Part shown: positions 21,241 to 32,474 of the stretch, piece by piece
How the letters are laid out: every line of letters begins with the position of its first letter
Numbering within the stretch: position 1 is the stretch's first letter
NCBI RefSeq assembly: GCF_905171765.1
Contig: NC_053392.1
Location: forward strand, 105,760,220-105,824,219
Direction of reading: 5' to 3'
DNA: 64,000 nucleotides
Source: Bufo bufo
Taxonomy: Eukaryota > Chordata > Amphibia > Anura > Bufonidae
Made by a program: the position numbers and the translations under genes
Notes under the pieces: generated by a model
The model's input: only the letters and a program-made list of their open reading frames with translations
Database searches by the model: none
Told to the model about the DNA's origin: nothing

Positions 21241-21926
21241 ATCTATTGCAAGTTTTATACATAAGATCCAATTAGCAGTGCCCAAATCTTCTGTAGCCCA
21301 CCAAGTGCCTAGCCATACCCGGCTACAATCTGCATGTATTATAAAGCAGCTCTAAAAGCCTGTAAAGGCAGCACTTCAAGGCAATTATGTATCAAAGGCA
21401 CAGATGCCAGACGGAAAATAAACTACAAAAACAAGGTCCTGCACACACCGTGCCGCGCTGCTTCTCACAACGCTCATATCTGATCATTTTTTTCAGATTA
21501 GTTAGCCTTAAGAACCAATCATGTACGCAGGGATGCTTGTGACCTACTGGATGGTTGCTATAGGAACACTGCTTTCTGTGATACATGTTATGCATTTTAA
21601 GTGCCCTCTCCGCGTAAGCTGCACGGAGGTGGATTTACTCCGTCCTCAGAAAACTCGCAATTAAAGGGTAACACAACAAACAAAAAATATCAAGTGTCAC
21701 ATGGAAATACAAGACTGACATGAAAGGGGAGGCCAGGCCGACAGGAAAACAAGCAAATATCTTCAAAGGAGAGAGATTTCCTGACATGTCCCTTCAGCAC
21801 TGAATTTCACAGACAGCCTCGTAGCCTTACAGCTCAGATGTCAGCAAACAAGTGCTGCTCGGAAACCTGAGGGGTCACTGGCAGAAAATGGGGTGTAAGA
21901 GCAGACTTCAAGGAACGTACTGCAAC
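21241..21926. other. Unassigned stretch
   Basis: No repeat ends, RNA genes or coding exons were recognised. Confidence 0.35.
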
Positions 21927-22111
21927 TTAAAGGGGTTGTCCAAGATTTTAATACTGATGGCGTATCTCGTGCTCAGGGTAGTTCATCAATAACAGATTGG
22001 CGGAGATCCGACTCAGGCTGATCAGTTGTTTGACGAGGCCGCGGTGCTCTGGTGACCGCTGCAGTGACGTGTCGTTCATCGGTCACATGGCTTATGTGCA
22101 GGTCCTTCCCA

Positions 22112-22674
22112 TTAAAGGGTTTCGGTCATCGGTATGTAGCTGGCTGACAGAGGCGATGTGCTAATGTCAGCCGAACATAACTGTACGACTTCTATCTCTC
22201 TGCCTGCCGCCGTCCTTCACTCACTGCGCCTGCACTAATACTAAAATGGACGGCGCAGGATTTGCGCGGCACGGAGGAAAACGAGGATGTCAATCACCTT
22301 TACAAGGGCGTGCCAAACGGTGAGAGGACGGAGCCTCTAGGTGCTGCAGCAACGCCCCACTAGCACCTAGAGCAGGGATGGCCAACCTGAGGCTCTCCAG
22401 CTGTTGCAAAACTACAACTCCCAGCATGCCCACACTGCCTACAGCTATTAGCCTACAGCATGGCATGGTGGGAGTTGTAGTTTTGCAACAGCTGGAGAGC
22501 CTCAGGTTGGCCATCCCTGACCTAGAGGCTCATTTGCATATTATAAAAGTCATTATTTAGCGCAAACGGCGGCAGGCAGGCAGATACAAGTCATAGTTAT
22601 GTTCTGCTGACATTAGCACATCGCTAAGGTCAGCCAGATACATAATGATTTTTCTGATGATAGAAACCCTTTAA
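22112..22674. mobile_element. TTAA-flanked inverted-repeat element (family K)
   Basis: TTAA (22112-22115) AAGGGTTTCGGTCATC and GATGATAGAAACCCT TTAA (22671-22674) form the ends. Inverted interior blocks include GATGTGCTAATGTCAGCC / CTGACATTAGCACATCG. It contains the hAT at 22373. Family K relatives share GAGCCTCTAGGTG with 42545-42700. No transposase frame is present. Confidence 0.8.
22373..22519. mobile_element. Palindromic hAT MITE (CAGGG...CCCTG family)
   Basis: The hairpin CAGGGATGGCCAACCTGAGG and complement are flanked by an exact 8-bp duplication ACCTAGAG (22365-22372 and 22520-22527). The centre is short and asymmetrical (GCCTACAGC). It is the innermost of three nested elements. Confidence 0.95.
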
Positions 22675-22801
22675 GTGAATTGGGCTGAGCTGCAATACCA
22701 AGCACAGCCACTATCCAATGGACAGCGCTGTGCTTGGTAAGCTGCAAGGAGACTGGGAGTCGGCCAAGTCAATATCGGACGCCTGGAAAAAAAACCTTTA
22801 A

Positions 22802-23126
22802 GGCCTCATGCACACGACCATTGTTTGGGTCGCATCCGAGCCGCCATTTTGGCAGCTCGGATGCGTACCCATTCACCTCAATGGGGCAGCAAAAGATGCG
22901 GACAGCAGTCTGTGTGCTGTCCGCATCTGTGGCTCCGTTCTGTGGCCCCGTTAAAAAAATATATATAACATGTCCTATTCTTGTCCGTGCTTTGCGGACA
23001 AGAATAGGCATTTATATTGCCGGAACCTGTTCCGCAAATTGCGGAAGGCAACACGGGCGGCATCCGTTTTTTGCGGATCCGCGGTTTGCACACTGCAAAA
23101 AATGGCACGGCCGTGTGCATGAGGCC
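22802..23126. mobile_element. Harbinger-like MITE, family B
   Basis: GGCCTCATGCACACGACC and GGCCGTGTGCATGAGGCC are flanked by TAA (22799-22801 and 23127-23129). Its left duplication overlaps the terminal TTAA of the preceding family J element. Interior blocks are ACCCATTCACCTCAATGGGG and ACATGTCCTATTCTTGTCCG. Confidence 0.9.
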
Positions 23127-23129
23127 TAA

Positions 23130-23907
23130 TTCAAATCCAAATAACCAACTGTGGGACCAACACATGGCTAGTACCTCTCCAGGAACCATGCATGGGGCAG
23201 GGAAGATTGTGGCATACGCACATTGTGGCCCCATGGCAGAGTAGAGCCCAATAGTAAACATTCTAACCTGCAGCCTGGGACCAGATAATGACTACTTTTA
23301 TAAAGGGCTTTCTTATCAGGGTGGTTAACCCGTAGAGTAGACTTCTAGGGGAAGGATCCCACAGGAGCAGAGCACTTCTCTTGAGATTTTCTGGAGGTCT
23401 CAGGATACTGACATGGTGTCTGCAGGAGCGTCTTCACTGGTCCTGATACATTGTGACATTTGCGGTTTTCTGTCCTAGTCTCATCAGTTTATCCTCACTA
23501 GTTGATCTTACAAGCCATACAGCTATGTTTGATTGAAAACTATTCCTGCCAGCCACCCCCATTCACACCCCGCTTGGCCGAGTGTGCATGTGTTTTCAGT
23601 GGGGAGAGGGGAATAGGCAGACGTCGGACACCTCTTGCAGTCAGAGGCCGCTCTACATTTTTTCCAAAAGAGTAAAAATACTACTCTTAGCATTTTTGAG
23701 GAGTTAATTCAGCAAAGGAAGAATATGAAATAAGATGCTCGGTGGTTATATATTTTTTTCTGGCCATTACTGTACTTTATTTTTTTGTTGACACTATTTT
23801 GGGATACAAACAACTAACTTATTACTTTTGGGGAAAGGAGCAGCTCTGCCATTGCTTTTTGCACTTTAAATTTACTACGTTCAGTGTGTGGCCTAACTAG
23901 CGTTTTA
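23130..23907. other. Unassigned stretch with one family L repeat
   Basis: A family L block lies at 23645-23710 (CTCTACATTTTTTCC, AAGAGTAAAAATACT). Otherwise no gene or element ends are recognised. Confidence 0.4.
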
Positions 23908-24581
23908 GGCCCCTTTCCACGGGCGAGTATTCCGCGCGGGTGAAATGCGTGAGGTGAACGCATTGCACCCACACTGAATCCTGACCTATTAATTTCAATG
24001 GGGCTGTGTACATGAGCGATGTTTTTCATGCATTACTTGTGTGTTGCGTGAAAATCGCAGCATACTCTATATTGTGCGTTTTTCACACACACAAAAAAAC
24101 AACTCACCTCATCCACTTGATCGCGCAGCCGGGATCCTCTTTTTAGTTCTTTTTTAAGGACCTGCAAAAGGACCTTCGCTGACGTCACCGCGTTCATCAT
24201 GGGGCGACGACAGCGCAGGTCCTGCTTAATGAAGCTAGATGGAGCTTTTGCAGGTCCTTCAAGAAGAACAAAGATGATGATCCCGGCTGCGCAATCAAGT
24301 GGATGGGGCGAGTAATGTTTTATTATTTTTTTAACCCTCAATTGACATTGCATTCTGTATTAAAGAATGCAATTATTTTCCATTATAACCATGTTATAAT
24401 GGAAAATAATAGAATCTACAGAACACCAAACCCAAATTTCAGTGAAGTCTGGGTTCGGGTACCAAACATTCAGGTTTTTTTTATCACGCGCCTGCAAAAC
24501 GCATTGACCTTGCGCGGATTTTCCCTGAATGCACCTGCATCCTATCCGGCCCTCACCCGCGATGCCCGTGTGAAAAAGGCC
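23908..24581. mobile_element. Harbinger-like element, family F, uninterrupted
   Basis: GGCCCCTTTCCACGGGCG and CCCGTGTGAAAAAGGCC are flanked by TTA (23905-23907 and 24582-24584). The interior is symmetrical: CTCACCTCATCCACTTGATC and its complement GATCAAGTGGATGGGGCGAG, with TGACGTCA at 24180. It is non-coding. Confidence 0.88.
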
Positions 24582-24584
24582 TTA

Positions 24585-24882
24585 CTGTTATTCTGTGGGT
24601 GAGAACTATTATGTCATTACCAAATATGTGAGATTTTTACTAGATTTTCTGAATAATAGCCATATTCCAAGAGCCAGAAAGCATTCATTTTTGCGCTGAT
24701 GTAGACGTATAGGGGTCTGTTTTTAGCAGGGCAACATTTGGTAGCATTTATTTTTTGGGGCAGGGGTGAATAGGAAAAAATAATTCCATATATGGGTTGC
24801 AGCCTGCAGGGAGTGATAACATATGCAAGAATGTGTATGTTTTACCACTTTTACTAAATAAAACCACTTTTTAGTGAAAAAA

Positions 24883-24920
<38 letters not shown>

Positions 24921-26095
24921 TTTTTTTTTTTTTTTTAAATAAGCTATTACAGTAACTTTTTTTTTTTTACTCTCACTAGGAAGCATTGTAAAGCACTAGT
25001 ATGTCCATGCAATATAGCCTATCACTCTACCACTGACAGTCTATTAGACTGTCTGTGGCACTGCGTAATAGAAATGTAGCCATGGCACCACATGGGCACC
25101 CTGTGACTGCATTCGCAGGGGGACAATGGTGACAGGATAAACTGCCACAGTCACTAATGACCGCAGCATCTAGGGAGTAATCTCCAATTCCAGCCATTAC
25201 AGGGGGACCCCAGCTTCAATCAGTGTTGGGCTCCAGTGGCAATCCGGTGTATGAGTGCACCATGTAAGACCTGCCTCACAGGCTGTACTTATACAGCGCT
25301 TCACAGCATGAAAGTCTCATGCATAGAGATATGCTATAGACTTTTTTCAAATAGTAAAATTACCTGCGTCTATAACACTTGCGCAGGCGTTACTGCCACC
25401 TCTGCTTGCAGTGGCTTATCTCCATTAATAACTAAGGACTGGGTGTGCTATATCTCTTTGCCATCGAAAGAGTCGGCCACATTCACTCAGATTTTGGTCT
25501 GGATATAAAAGGTTTACAGCTAGTCAGATTTCTCAGAGACGAGAGAAGCCCGAGAAGGAGCACAACTTATTACACATTTCAGTATATTATAATGTTAGAC
25601 ACTGGCTCATATTCCAACCTCATTGTGCAAATCAGGGCATTCTCCTTCATAAGGCCAGACTGGGGTGCCGATAATGGTCCACGTGTGACACGACAAAGAA
25701 ATCCTAATGCAAGGCGCATACACACCACATCCAGTCTATGGATGGGCATGTCACTTCTGCAGCCCAGGACAAGGGAGGTGCTGTATACAAGGCTAGAACC
25801 ATTGGTCTCCATAATGTATGTGCAAAATCCTAAATCCACCTCATCTGCGCATGCGCCAGGGAGTCTACCGATTCTGTCCCCATCCACAGTACTTCCCTTG
25901 TCCTGGGCTGTGAAAGAGACATGCCCGTCCATAGACCAGAAGGGAAACCTGGTATCCAGACTTCAAGGGGTTGTCTCACTTCAGCAAATAGCATTTATCA
26001 TGAAGAGAAAATGACTACAAAGTACTTACTAATGTAGTGTTATCCATATTGCTGCCTATTTCATATTATACACTGCTCGTTTCCATGGTTATGAC
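24585..26095. other. Mostly unassigned stretch
   Basis: It holds an (AT)n tract at 24886-24919 followed by poly(T), and an imperfect inverted repeat at about 25735-25935 (GGACAAGGGA / TCCCTTGTCC). No coding domain is recognised in its frames, the longest of which is 189 codons. Confidence 0.4.
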
Positions 26096-26423
26096 TAGGG
26101 ATGAGCGAATCAACTTTGAATGAAACATCCAAAGTCGATTCGCATAAAACTTTGTTCCAATACTGTACGGAGCAGGAGCGCCGTACAGTATTAGAATGTA
26201 TGGGCTCCGATGAAACCAAAGTGGTACCTTGGAACCGAACCAGAGTTCAGGAATTTTTTTTATTTTTTTATATATTTTTTTACAGAGCAAATTAATTTAT
26301 GAAGTTATTACACAAAGCAATAACTTCGGCTCAACGGAGCCAATACATTCTAATACTGTATGGAGCTCCTGCTCTGCACAGTATTGGAATGAAGTTCTAT
26401 GCAAATCAATTTGCTCATCCCTA
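26096..26423. mobile_element. Palindromic MITE, TAGGGATGAGCGAAT family (hAT-like)
   Basis: TAGGGATGAGCGAATCAAC and TTTGCTCATCCCTA are the ends. Interior arms around TACTGTACGGAGCAGGAGC and its partner near 26353-26385 are complementary. The 8-bp flanks GTTATGAC and ATAATCAC match at 5 of 8, so the duplication is eroded. A relative is at 52909. Confidence 0.7.
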
Positions 26424-26644
26424 ATAATCACTAACGAGCGGTCATATCCATGCTTGGGTGGTCCTTCAGGGGTTAAAGAGGTTTTCCCACCATAGTAAGT
26501 GAGGGCATATGGCCAAGACTTGCTCCAGCTGGGCTGGTGTCCTGGAGCCCTTTCCTATTGTATTTGGGATGAATACAAGGTAAGGAATGTATTTGTAAAG
26601 TCAGTAAACTTGTAGTCTGCGGCATGGGCCTGAGAGATCCTCCC

Positions 26645-26936
26645 TACAGAACCATATACCATGCCAATCAATCCGTGTGAATGGGTCTGCAATTTTGCAG
26701 AACGGGTGTGGACCCATTGATTTCAGTGAGGCAGCCCAGACAGCACACAGAGTTCCATTCCGTGGCCCCGACAAAAAGATAGAGCATGTCCTTATTCTTG
26801 TCCGCAGCCACAGACAAGAATAGGCATTTCTATCACAGGGCCGGCCATGTGCTGTCCGCAAAAGGTGGAATGCACATGGCCGTTGTCCGTGTTTTGCGGC
26901 CCACAAAACACTTGCGGACGTGTGAACGGACCCTAA
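26645..26936. mobile_element. MITE, family D, diverged copy
   Basis: The right end GTGTGAACGGACCC is followed by TAA. Internal GTCCTTATTCTTGTCCGC and TTGCGG blocks match the copies at 2166 and 54939. The left end is degraded. Confidence 0.55.
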
Positions 26937-26939
26937 CTG

Positions 26940-27388
26940 ATGCATTGCGATGAATTAGAAGTACCTCAAGGCACGGGCAGGGATGAAGATGTGGTTTCCG
27001 CTGCTGCATATACTGCTCTTGCAGTGTGACAGACTGGTGTAACACGTCCATAAAGCAGCATCACAATTACCTGCCGTCTTTTATTACTTTTATACTGTAA
27101 ATTGATAATTACAATGTTAACGATCTAAGCCAAGGCTGGCTACAAAGCACTTCTCATGTATCCACAAATCTACAGCGGCCTCAATTTACATGACCAAATA
27201 AGAGTGTGGGGGACAACCAAAGTAATATATGTGATCGAACCGCGCAGATTGCTACAGCGAGTGTATATTAGGGATGAGAAGAAAAAAAATTACTTGTTCA
27301 TCCTAACGAATTTGTACTTTTTAAGGAGCGTCCCCGCAGCTCAGGCTGGGTCCCTATGCCGGCAGATTTATATGGCTGCACATCTCAC
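26940..27388. other. Unassigned stretch
   Basis: No gene or repeat end is recognised. The segment ends with the 8-bp target duplication of the next element. Confidence 0.35.
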
Positions 27389-27662
27389 TAGGGTTGGGCA
27401 AAATACTGGTGTTAACGATATACCGCGGTATATTAGTGACGTCATAGGAGCGATCGCACTTGCACTCACCGCTTCAAAAACCTCTGCGTCTCCTTGTGGC
27501 CGCCCCCATACAGTCTAACGTCTCCTTGTGGCCCCCCATACAGTGTAACGTCTCCTGTTTTTTTTCTTTTAAACGGGTATTTGTTGCGATATATAATGTT
27601 ATCACGATAAATTTCTTAATATAGTTATCGTCTGAAAATATTTTTGATATCGCCTAACCCTA
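27389..27662. mobile_element. Small hAT element (TAGGGTTGGGCAAAAT family)
   Basis: The ends TAGGGTTGGGCAAAATACTG and GATATCGCCTAACCCTA are flanked by an exact 8-bp duplication CATCTCAC (27381-27388 and 27663-27670). Subterminal GATATA/TATCG repeats match hAT style. A TGACGTCA lies at 27437-27444. It contains a 22-bp direct duplication around ACGTCTCCTTGTGGCC. Confidence 0.95.
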
Positions 27663-27969
27663 CATCTCACCTAGACTTTTTAATCTCGCGCACGCGCAGT
27701 TACTGAGAGTGATATTTAAACGGATAGGAATCAACAAATTTGCATGCGTCACTAAAGAAATTTTAGCAACACATGGACACACTCTGATTCGTTAAATTAG
27801 TCATACCATCTGTGCATACACCTATAATGGTCAGGAACATGCACGAGATTATCATGGCCACACAAGGTGTGCTCCGCCGGACACAAAACAATTCCCACCA
27901 TGCCTAATTTAGCCCAAATGGTAATCACAGCCTTTTATTTTTTCCAGGCCACACTTAAAAGGTGGCCAC

Positions 27970-28330
27970 TAGAGATGAGCGAAGTTTATAAAAATCTGAT
28001 TCAGTAGCTTCACCAAAGCTTGACGTCGCCATGTGATCGCGCGGTGACGCTCAGCGCAGGTCCTTCAGCAGATCTTTTCCACTCAAGAGAAGAGTGGACT
28101 GCCAAGAGGAGGAGTATTTTTTCCCATTCTTTCTAAGACAACTCACGCTGCCAGCGCCCGTCCTGCCTCCTCCCTCCTCTCTGCTACGAGCACTTGTAAG
28201 TATACAGGCGCTGATTACCCTGAACTTTTATATATTAACAATGCCTACAATTATAGAGAAGATTATATACAGTGAGCGGGGCCCGTGTAGTAGAATACAG
28301 TTCACTGCACGGGCCCCGCTGTCATTATAA
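27970..28330. mobile_element. Partial TAGAGATGAGCG element with hairpin
   Basis: TAGAGATGAGCGAAG matches the end of the 52909 family. A hairpin at 28275-28320 has 13-bp arms AGCGGGGCCCGTG. The right terminus is not found. Confidence 0.45.
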
Positions 28331-28424
28331 AAGTAGATGCCGGCCCCCAGCCCCTCCTCCCTCTCAGCTGATACACCCGCCGCGCGGCATCGCATCATTG
28401 AAGATTCGGAAAACTGCAGCATTC

Positions 28425-28490
28425 GCCCCATAAGACGCACTGCTATTTTCCCCCCACTTTGGGGGGGGGGGGGGGGGGGGTGCGTCTTAT
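28425..28490. repeat. Hairpin with long G run
   Basis: CATAAGACGCACTG and TGCGTCTTAT flank a run of 20 or more G (about 28460-28480). Similar TAAGACGCAC blocks occur inside the hAT elements at 4416 and 42915, so this is probably a fragment of the same family. Confidence 0.5.
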
Positions 28491-28537
28491 AGGGCAAAAA
28501 ACATATGGTACTTTGTTTTCACTACTGAGATCACATA

Positions 28538-29403
28538 CAGTCAGGTCCATAAATATTGGGACATCGACACAATACTAACATTTTGGGCTCTATACACCAC
28601 CACAATAGATTTGAAATGAAACAAACAAGATGTGCTTTACCTGCAGACTGTCAGCTTTAATTTGAGGATATTTACATCCAAATCAGGTGAACGGTGTAGG
28701 AATTACAACAGTTTGCATGTGTGCCTCCCACTTGTTAAGGGACCAAAAGTAATGGGACAATTGGCTTCTCAGCTGTTCCATGGCCAGGTGTGTGTTATTC
28801 CCTCATTATCCCAATTACAATGAGCAGATAAAAGGTCCAGAGTTCATTTCCAGTGTGCTATTTGCATTTAGAATCTGTTGCTGTCAATTCTCAAGATGAG
28901 ATCCAAAGAGTTGTCACTATCAGTGAAGCAAGCCATCATTAGGCTGAAAAAACAAAACAAACCCATCAGAGAGATAGCAAAAACATTAGGCGTGGCCAAA
29001 ACAACTGTTTGGAACATTCTTAAAAAGAAGGAACACATCGGTGAGCTCAGCAACACCAAAAGACCCGGAAGACCACAGAAAACAACTGTGGTGGATGACT
29101 GAAGAATTCTATCCCTGGTGAAGAAAACACCCTTCACAACAGTTGGCCAGATCAAGAACACTCTCCAGGAGGTAGGTGTATGTGTGTCAAAGTCAACAAT
29201 CAAGAGAAGACTTCACCACAGTGAATACAGAGGGTTTACCACAAGATGTAAAGCATTGGTGAGCCTCAAAAACGGTCAAATTAAAGCCGACCGTCTGCAG
29301 GTAAAGCACATCTTGTTTGTTTCATTTTAAATCCATTGTGGTGGTGTATAGAGCCAAAAGTGTTAGAATTGTGTCGATGTCCCAATATTTATGGACCTGA
29401 CTG
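28538..29403 (+). mobile_element. Internally deleted Tc1/mariner element
   Basis: Inverted ends CAGTCAGGTCCATAAATATT and complement are flanked by TA (28536-28537 and 29404-29405). Only the N-terminal part of the transposase gene remains. After codon ~125 the sequence jumps into the right inverted repeat region, so the whole catalytic domain is missing. Longer subterminal complementarity continues to TTTGAAATGAAACAAACAAG. Confidence 0.93.
28896..29282 (+). pseudogene. Tc1 transposase N-terminal fragment
   Basis: From MRSKELSLSVKQAIIRLKKQ the frame shows two helix-turn-helix motifs of the paired-like DNA-binding domain: REIAKTLGVAKTTVWNILKK, then a GRPQKT linker of AT-hook-like type, then TVGQIKNTL..VGVCVSKSTI. 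A single TGA at 29100 interrupts the frame, probably from a CGA codon. The frame then continues in phase to about 29280. The DDE catalytic core is absent. I use the ATG at 28896 because family proteins start at MRSK/MKSK; an upstream in-frame ATG at 28878 also exists. Confidence 0.88.
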
Positions 29404-29412
29404 TATAAGCTC

Positions 29413-30245
29413 AGAGGAGCAAGAAAGTGTATGAGGAAGGGGGACATGATTAACCTCTACAAATATATAAATGGACCATACAAAAAATACTGTAAGGTTA
29501 CTTTCACACTTGCTTTAGGTGCGGATCCGTCTGGTATCTGCACAGACGGATCCGCACCTATAATGCAAACGCTTAGATCCGTTCAGAACGGATCCGTTTG
29601 CATTACCATGAAAAAAAAAGAAAAAAATTTACATTGAAAGTCAATGGGGGACGGATCCGTTTGAAAATTGAGCCATACTGTGTCAACTTCAAACAGATCC
29701 GTCCCCATTGACTTACATTGTAAGTCTGGACGGATCCGTTTGCCTCCGCACGGCCAGGCGGACACCCGAACGCTGCAAGCTGCGTTCAGGTGTCCGCCTG
29801 CTGAGCGGAGGACAAACGGTGCCAGACTGATGCATTCTGATGCGTTCGGGGCCGCTTGTGAGCCCCTTCAAACGGAACTCACAAGCAGAGCTAGTGTGAA
29901 AGTAGCCTCAAACTGTTCCATGTAAAATGCCTTTAAAAAGACAAGGGGGCACTGCCTCTGACTGGAGAATAAAAAAGTTCAGTCTCCAGAATCGTCAAAG
30001 CTTCTTTACTGTAAGAACTGTGAATCTGTGGAATAGACTTCCTCAGGACGTGGTCCCAGCAGGAACAGTGGACAGTTCTAAAAAGGGTTTAGATTAATTC
30101 TTAAAAGTAAATGACATTAATTCTTATGAAAACGTGTAGAAATCTGAGTCTCACTTCCTTCTGGATTTCACATCCCCTCCTATCTCTTGGTTGAACTTCA
30201 TGGACTTATGTCTTTTTTCAACCGTATTAACTATGTAACTATGAA
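29413..30245 (+). pseudogene. LINE (CR1/L2-like) 3' end, interrupted by a MITE
   Basis: The + frame at 29431 reads MRKGDMINLYKYINGPYKKY, is broken by the family A MITE at 29496-29907, and resumes at about 29939. There it encodes RQGGTASDWRIKKFS, then SFFTVRTVNLWNRLPQDVVP, and stops at 30095. The motif GDMI.LYK...R.F..R.VN.WN.LP is the conserved C-terminal tail of CR1/L2/Rex1-type LINE proteins. A short 3' UTR ends in TTAACTATGTAACTATG. The same tail occurs at 55819-57127. Confidence 0.85.
29496..29907. mobile_element. Harbinger-like MITE, family A, inserted in a LINE
   Basis: GGTTACTTTCACACT and GTGTGAAAGTAGCC are the ends. The flanks are TAA (29493-29495) and TCA (29908-29910), a duplication with one substitution. 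LINE coding sequence on either side proves that the MITE is younger than this LINE copy. Confidence 0.9.
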
Positions 30246-30268
30246 CTGCCATCGCCAAATGCAGCTAA

Positions 30269-30750
30269 GGCTACTTTCACACTGGCGTTTTGAATTCCGT
30301 TTGCGAGATCCGTTTCAGGGATCTCACAAACAGTTCAAAACATATTAGTTCAGCCCCAGTGCATTCTGAATGGATAAGATCTGTTCAGAATGCATCAGTT
30401 TGCCTCCGTTCAGCCTCTATTCCGCTCTGGAGGCAGACACCCAAACACAGCTTGCAGCGTTTTGGTGTCTGCCTGACGATGGAGACAAACTGATCCGTCC
30501 TGACTTACAATGTAAGTCCATGGGGACGGATCTGTTTTCACTGACACAATATGGTGCAAGTGAAAACGGATCCGTCCCCCATCGACTTTCAATATAAGTC
30601 AGGACGGATCTGTTTTGACTTAGACTTTTTTTTAAAAGAATAATGCAAACGGATCCGTTCTGAACGGATACAAGGGTTTGCATTATCGGTGCGGATCCGT
30701 CTGTGCAGATACCAGACGGATCGGCACCTAACGCAGGTGTGAAAGTAGCC
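30269..30750. mobile_element. Harbinger-like MITE, family A
   Basis: GGCTACTTTCACACTGGCG and GTGTGAAAGTAGCC are flanked by exact TAA duplications (30266-30268 and 30751-30753). The interior is closest to copy 1 at 736 (TCAGAATGCATC, CTCTGGAGGC). Confidence 0.92.
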
Positions 30751-30935
30751 TAAAACATAGGGCCAGTTGCAAATCCAATTCTCATAAGAACAAGGAAACC
30801 AGGCTATACTGCTCAAAAAACTAAGTATACAGGAATATATCAAAGTGGGGGTAACACGCATATTGGGGGAGGGGTCAGAAGGAACAGTTGCCGGCTGAGT
30901 GTTGGGCCAACAGCTATCAAAAGGTGTATGACCAA

Positions 30936-31197
30936 GGCATCATGCACACGGCCGTTGCTGTATTTAGGCCCGCAAACAGTGGGTCTGCAATATGCGGACA
31001 TGGGCTGTGTGCTCCCTGCATCATGGATGTGGACCATGTTCTATTTTTTTGCGGTGTGGACGGATCACAGGCCCATTCAAGTTGAATGGGTCTCGTTCCG
31101 TCCCGGACTCCGCATGGACGTTGCCCGTGCATTGGGGACCGCAAATTGAGGTCCCCAATGCACGGAATGGCTGCACAACGGCCGCGTGCATGAGGCC
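30936..31197. mobile_element. MITE, family B, with CAA duplication
   Basis: GGCATCATGCACACGGCCGT and ACGGCCGCGTGCATGAGGCC are flanked by CAA at 30933-30935 and 31198-31200. This 3-bp duplication departs from the TWA preference of the other copies. Interior GATCACAGGCCCATTCAAG blocks are shared with 37650. Confidence 0.8.
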
Positions 31198-31394
31198 CAA
31201 GAATGTTCTCCTACGTGAAGTCCTGCACATTTAATAAAACTCTGCCCAGCAATAAACTAGACCGGGCGAAAATGCATCGCCAGCAGCCTCCCTTTAATAA
31301 CACTGCACACTTCCTACACCGCTTTCTTTTAGGATAACTTCAGCAGTTCTCAAATATTCAGTACATTTTATGTCACAGTTACTTAGGAGTATTC

Positions 31395-31720
31395 TGATTG
31401 TTAGAGGTCATCCCCTATCCACAGATTGGAGGGTGTCCTACTGCTGGGACCCCCATCAATTGAGAACGGGAACCCTGTACCTTCTGCAGCCCCCCGAAAA
31501 TGATCAGAGCAGCCGATCTCACATGCATGCGGCTGCTACATTCATTTCTAGAGATAGCTGAGCGCTGTGCTCGTCTATCTCCAGAACACCCATCGAAATT
31601 AATGGAGCGGCCACAAGCATGTGCGATCGGCTGCTCGGATCATTTCTGGGGGGCTGCAGGAGGTATGGGGTCCTCGTTCTCATGATCAGTGGGGGTCCCA
31701 GCAGTAGGACCCCCACCAAT
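31395..31720. repeat. Family J palindromic repeat
   Basis: GGGGGTCCCAGCAGTAGGAC and its diverged complement near 31430 form inverted outer blocks. GAGATAGCTGAGCGCTGTGC and complement CTCGTCTATCTCCAG form an inner hairpin. The end structure is not resolved. Confidence 0.6.
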
Positions 31721-31724
31721 CTAA

Positions 31725-31901
31725 GGCCGAATGCACACGGCCAATAGAATGGAACAATAGATCATACGAGTATATTACTGTAGTGCAGCGGCGGCATGAA
31801 GCGTGCGGCGTCATAGCAACCAATGACGCCGTGCGCTCCTGCTCCCAGCAGGATGCCAGGCCGGGATACCACGGACCGCTCACGGCCGTGTGCAATCGGC
31901 C
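31725..31901. mobile_element. Short MITE, family B subtype
   Basis: GGCCGAATGCACACGGCC and GGCCGTGTGCAATCGGCC are flanked by TAA (31722-31724 and 31902-31904). The interior GCAGCGGCGGCATGAAGCG and CATAGCAACCAATGACGCC is shared with 52264-52420. Confidence 0.88.
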
Positions 31902-31904
31902 TAA

Positions 31905-32470
31905 TAGTTATGCTCCATCTTGTGAGGCAGAAGAGATTGCGCTCAGCACTTGGATTCCCACCAATCAGACCTTTGATACGTCACTAGGACAAAGCGCAGT
32001 TACTCTTTAATGTCGCAAATAAAACATCAGCCACGGCAAAGAAACACTGCACGTGACATTGTACACTCCAGAGAACCGGAGAACCACGTTAGAAAAGAGG
32101 TATATGAAGACCAGGCATAAGAGGGAAGATTTACTAAGAGGTAACCTGGGCCAGAACTCTGGCTTAATTTGCTAAAAAAAAAAGCCTGGCTCCATGCCAC
32201 CATTTTTGCATAAATCTTGCCACAAAGCAGTATAAAGTTTATCGGTGCCCAAAAAGCCTGAGTTATCTCCTGGACTGGACCATAAACAGACACTCATGGT
32301 TTGGCCCCATCTATGTGCCTGCAATGGGGAGAGAAGGGGAAACAGACCGTGCCGGACAACTGGGGCTCATCTCCTTGGAGAACAAAAGGAAAGGGAGCTA
32401 CAATTCAAAGCCTGGGGCCGGCCATACAGACTGCTGGCTGTTACACACAAGCCTGATGTGTATGGCGGCA
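31905..32470. other. Unassigned stretch
   Basis: No gene or repeat end is recognised. A 108-codon minus-strand frame (32367-32693) overlaps repeat sequence and has no recognisable domain. Confidence 0.35.
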
Positions 32471-32474
32471 ATAA

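Larger units (their letters stand above)
21927..22801. mobile_element. Family J element, outermost of a three-level nest
   Basis: TTAA at 21927 followed by AGGGGTTGTCC, and AACCTTTAA at 22801, bracket family J sequence. The inner part 22112-22674 is a separate TTAA-flanked insertion. Removing it leaves CCCATTAAGTGAATTGGGCT, which matches the continuous family J consensus elsewhere. Confidence 0.7.
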
